From the NCBI RefSeq assembly GCF_026151205.1, contig NC_087081.1, positions 6,131,246 through 6,195,245 on the forward strand: a DNA stretch of 64,000 nt, written 5' to 3'. Both the position numbers and the translations under genes were made by a program. Each line of letters opens with the position of its first letter. The stretch's first letter is position 1. This DNA comes from Bolinopsis microptera (lineage: Eukaryota; Ctenophora; Tentaculata; Lobata; Bolinopsidae). Under the pieces are notes generated by a model. It did no database searches, was not told the DNA's origin, and worked only from the letters and a program-made list of their open reading frames with translations. Shown here in pieces: positions 31,206 to 42,305 of this stretch.

Positions 31206-32733
31206 CCTTAGAAGTCCAATATGCTGCTTCAAAGTTGAAAAATGGGAAAGCAGTAGGTCCTGATGAGATTCCTAACGAGCTGCTGAAGTACGCACCACCT
31301 GTATTCTTCCAGCAATATGCATGTCTCATTAATCGATCATTTGAAGTACATGAGCATGTACCCTCTTTTACGGAAGGGTTTCTAACCCCTCTTCAGAAGC
31401 CAGGGAAACCAAAAGGACCTCTAAAGAGCCTTAGACCTCTTTGCCTTCTGAATGGAACTAGGAAACTGCTCTCCTTGATTACTCTACACAGAATTCAAAG
31501 ACAAATTGCAGAGTACACAGGACCATGGCAAAATGCCTACAAGGCTGGTCATAGTTGTGCCAACATTGTCTGGACTCAACGAATTCTGATTTCTGTTGTT
31601 AAAGAAAAGAGATGGGAGTTCCACAAGATGGGAATCGACATGAGCTCGGCCTTTGATACCATCAAGAGATCAGTTATCCTGGAACTTTTGGCTGATGCTG
31701 GTTGTTGTGAGGATGACATTCGTTTGGCGAGATACTTGCTCTCCAACACCAAATTGAGGATAAAAATCAACAACACCATTTCCTTAGAGTTTGAAACATC
31801 CGAGGGTTCGTTTCAAGGTGATGCTGCATCTGGTGCATTCTTCACACTGTACTTTGCTGGAGCTTTGTACCATTTCCGTGCAGTAGTGATTACCATTCGG
31901 CCTAACCCACCGTTCAACCCCGAGACCCTCATGCCTATTGAATGGGAATACGCCGACGATGGCGATTTTGCAGACGAGGATGAGGAAACTCTTAAAGAAA
32001 TGCTGCCCATATGTAAGGAGATCCTTGAAGAATGGAACCTGTTTGTGAACGAGGACAAAACAGAACATGTCCACTTCTACATTGCAAATAAGGACGAGGT
32101 AGACGCCAAGGGTGAACCCGTGAAGAACAGAGAGCCCTGGCGCAACACTATTTCTCTTGGATCCAAGCTCTGCAGTAAGGCTGATATCTCTCGCCGATGC
32201 ATCCTTGCTTACGTTGCCTTTGAGAAATACAGCAAGGTATGGGCAGAAAAATCCCGCATTTCTCTTCCTGTAAAAATCAAGCTGTATGAAGCATTTGTTA
32301 CCCCTGTTTTATTGTACAACTGTAACAGCTGGGCAGCTCCACAGAACATTATCAATAAAGTTGATGTGTGTTGCAACGCAAACATCTAAGACGTATCATC
32401 AACATGACCTATCCCCGTATCATAAGCAACAAGGACTTGTATGCTCGTTGCAATGTAACTCCACTTTCAGAGAGAGAGTTCATAAATCCCGCTGGAAAAT
32501 GTTTGGGCACATTCTTCGTAGCGACTGCAACTCACCACCACAATTCTAGCTCTAAATTTTGCTGTTGATAGTATGTCAAATATGAGGGGAAGGATTGGTA
32601 GACATCAATGTAATATTTTTAAAACTATTTTAGACGATTTGAATAAAAGAAATATTAATTTGAATAATAGTGACGACTTGACAGACTTAAGGTATTTAGC
32701 CTCGAACCGCCAATTGTGGAGAAATTTATTTTA
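31206..32733 (+). pseudogene. LINE ORF2, reverse transcriptase and C-terminal part
   Basis: Reading resumes with LEVQYAASKLKNGKAVGPDE (RT motif 1), then LRPLCLLNGTRKLLS, GIDMSSAFDTIKR (motif A), GSFQGDAASGAFFTLYFAGA (motif B) and EYADDGDFADED (YADD active site). The frame breaks near 32365 and again near 32480. Across the breaks LRRIINMTYPRIISNKDLY, RWKMFGHILRSD and RRYLASNRQLWRNLF-like sequence (with DLRYLASNRQLWRNLF at the end) continue to a TAA at 32731. It is the second half of the ORF at 26602-28070. Confidence 0.82.
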
Positions 32734-32940
32734 AATTTGATTAGTTCGATAATTTCAGTTTTAAGTTCAATTTTTTGCATAATTTTTGATTTTGATAAGT
32801 TCAGTTTTAAGTTCCATTTTTTGTATTTATAGTAAGTTTTCAGTTCTACAAGTCTTTTAAGTAGACTTATCAGGTCTTTAGGATGTTCTTAGTAACTACT
32901 TTGGATTTGTGTAAAGTTTGATAATAATAATATTTATTTG

Positions 32941-33954
32941 TAACTATTAGTGCTTTTTTGAAGAATTATTTTATAAAAACGTCAATTTTATGATTTAATA
33001 TTCTCTGGTGTTGGGCCATGCCTTGGGTTGTGGAGCTCAGTTCTGCTTCCTATAGGTACAAATTGTGCATTAGGCCAGTTTTAAAGTTGAAAATCGAAAA
33101 GTTGCACACATGGAGATACGCCCAAATAAATAGAAAATTGCTAAAATCACTGAAAATTACTGTTTTCACCATTTTCTGTCAACTTTGGAGTGCCGTTGTG
33201 ATTACAGTTCTTCTTGAAATACTTTGAAACTTTGCATGCTTATCAATTTTAAAGTGCAACTTGCAATTCACAAGTATTGTGGAAAAAACAGGTCGGGTGA
33301 GCTGCAAATCGAAGTTGGAGAAAACTGTTGTAAGTTCAAAGTTATTTGTTAACATTGAAATAATGTGGGCAGTCAGTATAATGAGTAAAAAGTATTTCAG
33401 TTACTCAGCAGTGTGAACTCTGTGTAGGTATTTATGATCTACTCTGTGTAGGTATTTATAATGCATTAATTCATCATTTTAAATTTTATTCTAGCAAGTA
33501 TAAAAGCCGAAAATGTTCGGAAAAACTCCTATTATAGAGTTATAGGTCACAGCCCACTAGTTTACTTTCAGAACGTGGCGAACAACGTCATCTTCGAGAA
33601 GCAAAAACATCCCAGCACCTCCTCTGAAAGTGCATCCAGCTCATGACGCTCAGAATGAGGATAATTGTTAAACCCCTACGGAGGATCTTAGCATCAGTAA
33701 ACTCAACCATATCTTCAAATTTGTGGAACAGTCGACAATAAATTACCATCAGTTACAATCTGTTATTTTAGCTTTTGCAACACTTTTATAATTGCTCTGT
33801 TATCAGTAGTGTTATCTCAACTTGCTGTTACACCGACACGTCGTGCTGTACGCCTTACCTTTTGTTAAATGGATTTTTCCGTCGAACATCTGAACAGATT
33901 TCAAAAGGAATTATCGTCAGCAATGAGATTTTGAACTATGTAAATGCGCGGCCA
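32941..33954. other. No gene identified
   Basis: AT-rich sequence. ORFs 33018-33227 and 33775-33963 have no motif. TCTGTGTAGGTATTTAT is doubled at 33419 and 33442. The end merges into the LINE ORF1 remnant. Confidence 0.45.
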
Positions 33955-34655
33955 GTACGATAGACAAACTTAAATCTGATCAGCTTAACTATCAGAAAGA
34001 CCAGATCAAACAGCAACAGGAACAACTCGACTCTTTTAAAACAACTGTTCATACCGAGATGAAAACAGCGTGGAGCGACATCGCGAAGAAGAACTGTGAG
34101 ACTGATCTACAATTAGTACTCCGTTGATCAACAGTATAAAGACAGCTGTAAAAACCGTAGTTGAAGATGGCATCAGTAGTATTACTACGGATGTCATCTT
34201 CAACTACGGTTTTTACAGCTGTCTTTATAGTGTTGATCGACGGAGTACTAATTGTAGATCAGTGCGCCATCGACAGTAACTAGTAAGAATTTCATTATCT
34301 ACGGTGTACCGGAAAATACGGCAGTGATCCCAGGCACATATAGTAGCAGAAGAAGTGATCACCGAGATTCGGGAATCGTCGGGGTGTGATCCTATAATAA
34401 AATTGTGGCAGCAAATTCAATCGGGACTAAAACAACTTCAGACAATTGGTAAACCGAGACCGATAAAAGTAACATTGGCTTGTGCGAAATCAGTAAAAAT
34501 GGCACTTGCTCGAGCATGAAGAAATCTGAAGAAATCTAAATGTACATTGTATAGCGTACCGCACATGGTACATCACACCTGACAGAAGTAAGGAGGAGAG
34601 AGCAGCCCATAAGAAACGTGTTGTCAAAGTAAAGGAAATGATCTCTGCTTAGCCA
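33955..34655 (+). pseudogene. LINE ORF1 remnant with foldback
   Basis: The plus strand reads a coiled coil (DKLKSDQLNYQKDQIKQQQE) with TAWSDIAKKNC. After a foldback duplication, NFIIYGVPENT, IGKPRPIKVTLACAKSVKMA and ITPDRSKEERAAHKKRV follow. This is the nucleic-acid-binding ORF1 pattern of jockey/CR1-like LINEs (FIIYGVPE; GKPRP.KV; PDRS.EER). Several frame breaks are present. The RT fragment next to it points the other way, so the two are not a simple single copy. Confidence 0.62.
34101..34263. repeat. 163-bp foldback (inverted repeat, 74-bp arms)
   Basis: Arms 34101-34174 and 34190-34263 pair with three mismatches. The 15-base loop (AGTAGTATTACTACG) can itself extend the stem. The left arm is in register with the ORF1 coding sequence (SIKTAVKTVVEDG), so the right arm is a later inverted copy. 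Confidence 0.95.
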
Positions 34656-34676
34656 ACAAAGTATCATTATATTACT

Positions 34677-36009
34677 TTAAAAGTTGTAAAGGACAAAGTT
34701 CTTGTCCGTACACGAAAATTTTTTTAGGTCAAGTTTTTGTTTGTCTAGTAAGTAACGTACAATGTTGTCCTTGTAGTTGTATGAATTAATAAACTTATCT
34801 TGTAACTTAGGTACGTGGATGGGAAGGATTTTATTTATTTCGTTTATTGTGTTGTTATATAATCGTGGTCCTACGTTAGAGATGCTATAATCGGTGATGC
34901 GTAATCTGTTGAACTTAATTTCAAAATACTTTGGATTTCTCCTTTCCGTTTGTCTAAGCGGTGACTTTTCAAATATACTACAGATACTCGATGGTGCTAC
35001 TCCCATATAAACCTTGTGCATCAAATTAGACAGCTTTTAGCAATGAGATTAGGAAGAGCCAAAACTCCTATTTTGTTGAAGATGGATTTTTTGTGAGATG
35101 GTAGTTTACGTTTTTCTTTGTCGTAAAAATAGTTATGATATTCTGAATCAGTGGCGCGAATAGCTTTCTTTTGATCAGAGAATAAAGACTGAATGGAATT
35201 TAAAGATTTAGTACCCCAAACAGTAGCGCAGTAATACAGGTGAGATTGAATTAAGCTATTGTATAGCATTTTTTGAGCTTTATTCGGAATGGAACTTTTA
35301 AGTTTCATCATTACGCCTGCATTTCTGGATATTTTAGTTTTTAACTGTTTGATGTGCTGGCTCCAGCTAAGTTTTGAGTCAATAATGACACCTAAAAATC
35401 GTTCATGTTCACTTTTCACTAGTCGCTGTCCTTCTATACTAATATTTATATCCTCTGGTAATCTGTTAGTAAATATCATGTATTTAGCTTTGCCTACATT
35501 ATGATTAAGTTTAAGGCCGTTGTTTTTAACCCATGTCTGTACAGTATTTAAAACTCTGTTTGCACGCATGTTCAGTTCAGTGTACCTGTCGGCAGAAACG
35601 ATGATGTTTGCATCATCAGCGAAGAAAATATAATGGGCTATATCGCTTACATTTGCAAGGTCGTTTATGTAAATAATGAACAATATAGGACAAATAATGG
35701 ACCCTTGAGGAACTCCATGTTCCAGTCCCATTTTTTCTGAACTGCAACCGTTGACGTGAACATACTGTTTCCGGTTAGTTAGATAAGACTCGAACCAGGA
35801 TAAGCTGAGGCCTCTTACACCATAGTGCTCCAGCTTATGTAGCAGTATCTCACTGTCTACTAGGTCAAACGCCTTGGAAAAGTCAAGAAGCAGTAATGCT
35901 GACACTTGCTTCCTTTCTAGAGCTTTATGTAAGTTAAACTGAATATCAGAAGTCGATTTGTTCTTAAGATCATGTATGATTTCAGCGATCGGTATTGTAT
36001 TTGCACCTA
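34677..36009 (-). pseudogene. LINE ORF2, RT and C-terminal fragment
   Basis: The minus-strand frame is open from about 36009. Visible motifs are SALLLLDFSKAFDLVD (motif A), HGVPQGSIICPILFIIYIND (motif B), FFADDANI (active site), KYMIFTNRLP, ERFLGVIIDSKLSWSQHI and YYCATVWGTKSLNSIQ. A one-base shift at an A-run near 35024 moves the reading to MHKVYMGVAPSSI, ending at a stop at 34677. It is a jockey/CR1-group element of the same clade as the fragment at 15452-16600. 5'-truncated. Confidence 0.82.
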
Positions 36010-37804
36010 TTTATACAGAATATATATTATAAAGGATCGGACACTAACATATGGACCACCCTGTATTAAGATTTAAGAGGGTAAACTTTAAAAATGTACA
36101 TACTTTTAGCCACCAGTGACTATACTAGAGCATCAGCATTTATATGCTTATAATTCGAACTAAAAAACAAACTGATTGTATTACGAAATTGAATCATTAC
36201 AAATAAGCATCAGTGATTGGAACACTGCTGTGAAATGAGTGCATATTTTAAAGTTTGAAGAAACGGTCATATATCTTCTTGTATAAGATAAACTAACGAC
36301 CCCGGTACTTTCAAGCATGAGATGTAATGCTCATGACATCTCCTGGCCCGTAATTCGGATTAACAGTCGCTCAACAGAACTCTGTATAAAGGCCCAGGTT
36401 TGTAAGTTACTAAAATAACCTTTTTTGGGAAAATGTGAAAACTTATTCTCCCTGATTTTTTCGCAGGTTTTTTCTAATCATTCACGTGTGCATTTTTGTT
36501 TTTCCCCTATTAGCCCGGTATCGAGGTTTTTACTGGTGATATTTTTTACTATTTCTTTGCTCAAGATTAAATAGGATTCAACTTAAACTAGTCGAGCGGA
36601 TACTGCTGCTGGTACGGTTGGTGTGCCACACACAATTCTTTGGGGTTTTATTCTCCAAAGAAAAGATTTGATCTCACTCCCTCACAGTCCCTTAAATCTC
36701 AGGAGACTTGTACACGGTTTTTATAAACCGAACTAGAAGGGTGGACTCTTGTGGAGTCATGGACCCATCAGAGTCTCATTACCCTTGAGGAGGAGGTCAA
36801 CCACAACTACTGCCGGTACGTTCTAATTCTCATGCATTCCAGCTAAATCTGCCTTTTTTTGGTTGTTTTGGTTGGTTTGTTTAGGGAGCAAACTTACCAT
36901 ATATGTTCCATGATAGAGATCAAAGTATAACAGCAAAGTATAATTCTGCAATCTATTCTCGCACTACTTGCTAGCCATTGGTGTGAAGTACCTGCAGGTG
37001 CACACTTCGCATCCTCGGCCCACTTAGACGTGTGTAGACAAACCACACCATGTCGACAGTATGGCTACGTGGCTGGCATCTGGTTTGCTAAATTTTTAGG
37101 CGGACTTTGGGAGGAATTTGTTTTTTCCGTGTGGCTATATTTCAGCACGGCCTCCAGCGGTTATCAAATGTTGCAGGGTTCAAATTAGTATAAATTGCCA
37201 ATTTTTAAATAATTATCCCGGTTATACCGGAAGCGTCCAGCCGCCAAGATTGATGTCACAGTTTTTTTGTACAGTTAACCAAATATAGAAAAGCGTGTGG
37301 TTAATTACATAAAACATCGATCTAATCTTGGGAAAATTTTGGCTCCGATGTTATTAATTTTAAGGAGGAAAGTATTGTGTACCTGGTTAGAAATGTGCCA
37401 AATTATTCGCAACATTATGGCGGACCTACTTTAAAGAATAATTTGTTGATCGCTCCACTTCCATCCTGATGTCGATCCATCTGCATACTAAAGCTTAATT
37501 TTGAATAGAACAAAAGTGTATAATAAAAGGTGTCGATGTTGAGTTGCTGTTATTTAAACTCTAAATTATCCTGCAGTTTATATAAATATAACTTGCCAGT
37601 ATTCAACAGGACTCCACCATCATGTCTAGTGTTGCTGATCGTGAGGAGCAGTGCATGTTTCACATATCTCACTTTACTTGAGAACTTGTGAAAACACCGT
37701 TGAATCATCGCCCTCCATCAAGAAAGCAACAATCAATTTAACAATCTCACCGGATAAATCGGTTAGGATTATCATACATAATTATCAATGTCCCCTTGTC
37801 TCAG
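36010..37804. other. No gene identified
   Basis: No motif-bearing ORF. GAGATGT-AATGCTCATG-ACATCTC near 36318 is a short inverted repeat. ATGTCTAGTGTTGCTGATCG at 37622 starts a short, plausible N-terminus (MSSVADREEQC) that could be a first exon of the gene at 38219-39621, but no convincing donor was found. Confidence 0.4.
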
Positions 37805-37993
37805 ATGTTTCCCAGAACCTGTCCACGAAACCTCCGTACAGTGTCTACAAACGGACAGAGACAGCCATGTGACGTTGCCAAGTGCGATGTCTCCACTTTG
37901 CGGATCCAGTGGTTTAACTTCCTATTCTTTAGAAAACACTACCACTACCCTAACTATCCGATTATATCCCTACGATTAACATCCTACTTCAAG
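37805..37993 (+). CDS. Possible internal exon, unidentified protein
   Basis: The acceptor CCCTTGTCTCAG and donor CTTCAAG/GTAAAA bound 189 bp open in one frame (MFPRTCPRNL ... CDVAKCDVS ... NFLFFRKHYHYPNYPI). Its phase (0 to 0) does not fit the best reading of the next exon at 38219, which needs an upstream phase of 1. It is therefore either a separate or alternative exon, or a chance ORF. No domain recognised. Confidence 0.3.
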
Positions 37994-38218
37994 GTAAAAC
38001 TGTCTCTTAAAAATGTAAATTTAATCTGTTTTTTGCAATCATTTAAGTTTTTTGGTTATAACTCATTTTTTGAAGACGATTGTCAAATGAAAATTGAATG
38101 TTTGATCTTTGATTTGCTCTTTGTTGGGCGCGATTGGGGACAGAGTACTATTTTGAGAGAGTACTTTACAAGAGGTGTGAAATAATTCCCAAATAAACCC
38201 TCACCACCCTACTCTCAG

Positions 38219-38265
38219 CACGACGTTGTATCCGACGACCCCCGCCTCCACAGTACTGGTCCAAG
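38219..38265 (+). CDS. Small plus-strand gene, exon of 47 bp
   Basis: Flanked by CCTACTCTCAG and GTCCAAG/GTAAGA. Two split-codon bases are followed by RRCIRRPPPPQYWSK, ending in phase 0 to match the next exon. The upstream partner is not established. Confidence 0.5.
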
Positions 38266-38608
38266 GTAAGAGCCATAAACGACAGCAGGCAGCACATGTC
38301 TGTCATCTTACAAGAACGGGTTTCTGAAGCTGGCCGTCAGTCTGGACTCTTATAACACAGAGAGGGAAGGGTCGCGTGTTCATGTCCTAGGTCCACCGTG
38401 GTTCGATGTCTAGGTCACGTGGTTCAAATCTATGTTCATGTGACTTTATGTAGATCTTATAGTTTTTGTGAATTTGGTGTTAAACGTGTGAAACGTTTCC
38501 ATCATATTGGAAATTTCATGAAGCCTTCATTAGACACCATGTAGCTTATGGATATATTTAAGTTTAACATGTTTAATGTTTATTGATCACTATTTTCTTT
38601 CCCCACAG

Positions 38609-38729
38609 TTGTGTATGGGGGTCCCGTATCGTATGGGGACGTTTCACTACGTATCAGTTAATCGGTCTAGGTCCCAAGTATTCACACAACTCAACGAAAC
38701 GCATCCCAACTTCCACCCTTACAAGCAAG
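38609..38729 (+). CDS. Small plus-strand gene, middle exon
   Basis: A strong acceptor (TTTTCTTTCCCCACAG) and donor (AAGCAAG/GTTAGT) bound 121 bp. In phase 0 it encodes GVPYRMGTFHYVSV, then RSRSQVFTQLNETH and PNFHPYK, and ends with one base of a Gly codon completed by 39512-39621. The second open frame reads less like protein. The Tyr/His/Pro-rich composition with short repeats is reminiscent of small axonemal microtubule proteins, but I do not recognise the family. Confidence 0.6.
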
Positions 38730-39511
38730 GTTAGTTTAGCCAGGAAATTTCAGTGGCTGTCTTTGCAGTTTCCAGGATTGCGGGCGTGTTTTTGGATCTT
38801 TGTGTGCATGTGATCTTTTAATATTCTAGTGTATTTGATTAGTTAATATGCGAATTGCCTGTGGAAATATTTTTCCTGTTTAAGATCAGGAATCTATGGG
38901 ATATTGGACAACATTTTTCTAAATGCTTGAAACAAAATGTAGTAATATCGGACCCATACTTTCCTCCCATCAAACTCTGACACCTCGCAACGAAACAAGA
39001 AAGACCAAGAATCCAAATATCAAGTGTAAAAAGTTTGCATATCGTGCGTGCCTGGCTACCACATGTTTGCTCGTACCACAATAGCTAAATGGTACACAAA
39101 GCACCGAAAGCATACCATAATTTACTTCCTGTATTACTACAGTTGCATTGTAGACCCTAGAGATTTGACCTATCACGATAAGCCTCAGGGTCAAATGGTT
39201 AATGTTTAAGTCCGCTGAGATGAATTGTTATCTTCCATGTAAAACTCAAATACTCGTTTGTTGCTGTCCGTATAAATCTTTAAATCCGATCATCGCATAC
39301 TTTTAGTATACTTATCTCGATTTCGAATCACCAATATTTTTTGTATTTACTTGGCTAAGTATGGGCTACGAAAGTACGAACGTTAAGAAAAAAATTGTTT
39401 AATACAAAAAAAAAATTGTTCTATTCCTCTTTCAATTGTCAAATAAAAGCTGGCGAAATCAGCCAAAAGTTAGATTTTGTTTCATCAAACTAAACACGGT
39501 GCCCCTTGTAG

Positions 39512-39621
39512 GACACGAGTTCCTAGTGTCCCCACACCCTACAAGTGATGGATGGAGCAACTACTACGGTCTGCATGACCGGTCTCGTATCGGTACCCTT
39601 ATTCAGAACCACAGACTGTAG
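39512..39621 (+). CDS. Small plus-strand gene, terminal exon
   Basis: The acceptor CCCCTTGTAG opens 110 bp in the phase expected from 38609-38729, encoding HEFLVSPHPTSDGWSNYYG then LHDRSRIGTLIQNHRL and a TAG at 39619. Phase agreement over three exons and a natural stop support a real C-terminus. No localisation signal is visible. A competing donor-like GTAAGATG at 39661 and a second open frame (CRAPVRVDPSHSTTG) leave room for an alternative end. Confidence 0.5.
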
Positions 39622-41430
39622 AGCTCCTGTCAGAGTCGACCCTTCCCACTCTACGACGGGTAAGATGCTTGTTTGTTACAACTCAAGAAACCTGCTAACC
39701 AAACTGTTCGCAATTATATTGCAGAATTTTGTGCAATCGTTTTTTATTTTTAACCATCAACATTGACCAAAGAATTTACGGACTGGAACATTATTATATA
39801 AGTCCGCATAAAACAAATAGAGCAGTTTTTGGTCGCAAAATCAGAATAATCAAACTTATTTGGAACTCCCAAAAACTGTCCATTGTCATCACCATTACTA
39901 ATCAGAAATTTCATTATTAAAATTGCTTTGTTGCGAATTTTTTTTCCGGACAAAGGCCTTAGATAGGAACGGATTCGAAACTGTACTATAGAATGTTGAA
40001 GAGGTTTTACAATTTTTCAATATTTTTAAATGTTTTTTGTTTCTGAATTCCTATTGTTAACAATACCAGGAGTGAAATAAAGCAGTTTAACGATCGAAAC
40101 GCTAAAAACGGTAACCCCACCAATCGGAGCAGTGCGATGTTCGCCCCAACTACGTCGTTAGAAACGTTACAGGATGAAAAGAGAGATCTTCCCCAGACGC
40201 TCACTGTGTGAGATATATTTTTACCTTTGGTTTCTGAGATGTTTAGATTATAATATGACATTAAATAAGGTGAATAAAAATTAAAATAAATATAAATCAC
40301 ATTGTAATTTTAAAATAAAAACTGAACTTGAAATTGTGTCCTGAACGTTGGTCACAGTGGGGTCAATGAAACATTGTTTACTTAAACTTTAAACGATGAT
40401 TTTTCTTTATAAAATGAAAATATATATTAATATACAATTAAGGAGGTCGTGTGTCCATTAATTTATCAGTTGATCACCACTCTTCGCTTAATATCACTTT
40501 TGAACTGTCACCCATCCCCACTGTCTTTCTGTATCCAAGTACATCCGTCGCCTTGGTCTTTCTCAAATATCGTGATCCCCGCCACCCATTGGGTCCCTCT
40601 GTATATATTGTGTAAATTTACTCGGTTTCCTTTCCTCTCCTCTCCTCCTTCATGGTAATTACGTTGAGAGGGTGGTCTCCTCCAACACACAGTTTAACTG
40701 GATCTACTCGTCTTGGTATACTCTGACCCTGAACTTATTACAACAGCTGAGAGTTACCATGGCTCGCTGCTTCTTCTTTCGTTTTATAACCGTGATTCAT
40801 ACTAGTACCTGAGAGTACAGAAATGAATGGTAGAAGTTTTATAAAAAATAAGACTTGGCAACGGACTGGATTGTTTTAGTAATATCTAAAACAACTTTCC
40901 CTCAAATTTAACAAGTAAATACTGTTTAAAAAAACATGGTGTTTTATCAGTTTTGGAAACTGTTTTTTTCATTTACAAACTCACTTCTGTGCTTATGCGG
41001 GTATGGTGCTCCCTCCCTTCCTGAAGAAAACACTTGTAAATCAACAATCCTTTGTTATTCCTGAGTTCTGCCCCCGACCTCGACTCTCGATATCTTCCTG
41101 CTCAACTGGTCTTTTTTCTTTCAGAGGTTGAGCCTTGAGGCTCTTCGAATTGTGGTTTTAGGGAATTCATTCGATATGAATCTCTCAGAAGTCGTACAAT
41201 TTAATGCTGGGGACACTTCTCGCTCCTTTTGGTTGAGGTTTCATTACTTTCTTTCCTGAAGAGTGAGTGCCACTAGGTTTTTCGAACCACTGTCGTCTCG
41301 TTCGTTTTTCTGAAGCAACTTGTCATTACATTTTGAACTCTATTCACAGTGGGGATAAATTGCAGTGATTTTGATTTTATGTCCATTGTACACGTAGCGG
41401 GAGCAAATAATGAAGGTACGGAGTAAATTT
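39622..41430. other. No gene identified
   Basis: ORFs 39545-39766, 39729-39920, 39750-39953 (-), 40007-40300 (-), 40449-40658 and 40508-40690 (-) are AT-rich or low-complexity, and two pairs overlap antisense. No splice-supported exon, RNA gene or mobile-element motif is seen. Confidence 0.45.
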
Positions 41431-42305
41431 ACCACCTCCTACCCCCTTACAGTAGTTAACCGCTTCCATACCCCTAACATTAGTTAACCGCTTCCTACCC
41501 CTAGCAGTAGTTAACCCGCTTCCCTACCCCTAGCCAGTAGTTAACCGCTTCCCTAGCCCAAGCAAGTAGTAAACTGCTTCCCTACCCCTACAGTAATTAA
41601 CCGCTTACCTACCCCTATCAGTATTTAACCGCTTCCCTACCCAAGCATTAGTAAACCTGCTTCCCCTACCCTAGCAGTAGTTAACCGCTCCCTACCCCTA
41701 GCAGGAGTTAACCCGCTGTTCCCTACCCTAGCATAGTTTATCCGCTTCCCTACCCTAAGCAGTAGTTTAACCGCTTCCCTACCCTAGCAGTAGTAAACTG
41801 CTTCCCCCTAACCCCTAGCAGTAATTAACCGCTTACCTACCCTATCAGTAGTTAAACCGCTTCCCTCCCCAAGCATTAGTAAACTCTTCCTACCCCTACA
41901 GTAGTTTAACACGCTTCCTAACCCCTATCAGTAGTTAAACCGCTTTCCCTACCCCTAGCAGTAGTTAATCGCTTTCCCTAACCCTAGCAGTATAAAACTG
42001 CTTCCTACCCCTATCAGAAATTAACCGCTTACCTACCCCTATCAGTAGTTAACCGCTTCCCTTACCCAAGGCAGTAGTAAACTGCTTCCCTACCCCTAGC
42101 AGTAATTACCGCTTACTACCCCTATCATTAGTTAACCGCTTTCCCTACCCCAAGCAGTAGTTAATACTGCTTCCCTACCCCAGCAGTAGTTAACCCGGCT
42201 TTTCCTATCCTATCATTATTTAACCGCTTCCCTACCCCCCTAGCAGTAGTTAATCGCTTCCCTACCCCTAGCAGTAAGTTAACCGCTTCCTACCCCTGCA
42301 GTGCA
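41431..42305. repeat. 28-bp tandem array (about 30 copies)
   Basis: The unit is close to TAACCGCTTCCCTACCCCTA followed by GCAGTAGT. Copies differ mostly by one-base insertions and deletions in C, T and A runs. CCCTACCCCTA gives it a C-rich strand. The indel-heavy pattern contrasts with the nearly indel-free 40-bp array at 25672. Confidence 0.92.

Larger units (their letters stand above)
26496..32940 (+). mobile_element. APE-type LINE, 5'-truncated, interrupted by a Penelope-like element
   Basis: The endonuclease part (26602-28070) and RT part (31206-32733) read in the same direction and join in frame when 28071-31203 is removed. The 3' UTR (32734-32920) has two copies of CAGTTTTAAGTTC, and an AATAATAATA tail lies at 32919-32930. 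No ORF1 is present. The left boundary is uncertain; the reading opens after a TAA at 26597. The element inserted just upstream of the SLC17-like exon. Confidence 0.8.

Noticed and set aside
34261-34275. Shared GTGCGCCATCGAC motif between the foldback at 34.2 kb and the MITE arms at 46.9/50.8 kb
   Set aside because: A 13-base match is expected many times by chance in 64 kb; no homology extends beyond it.
33955-36009. Twin-priming 5' inversion of a single LINE
   Set aside because: Twin priming puts an inverted 5' part before a sense 3' part; here the RT 3' part comes first in its own direction, followed by inverted ORF1, so a single event does not explain it.
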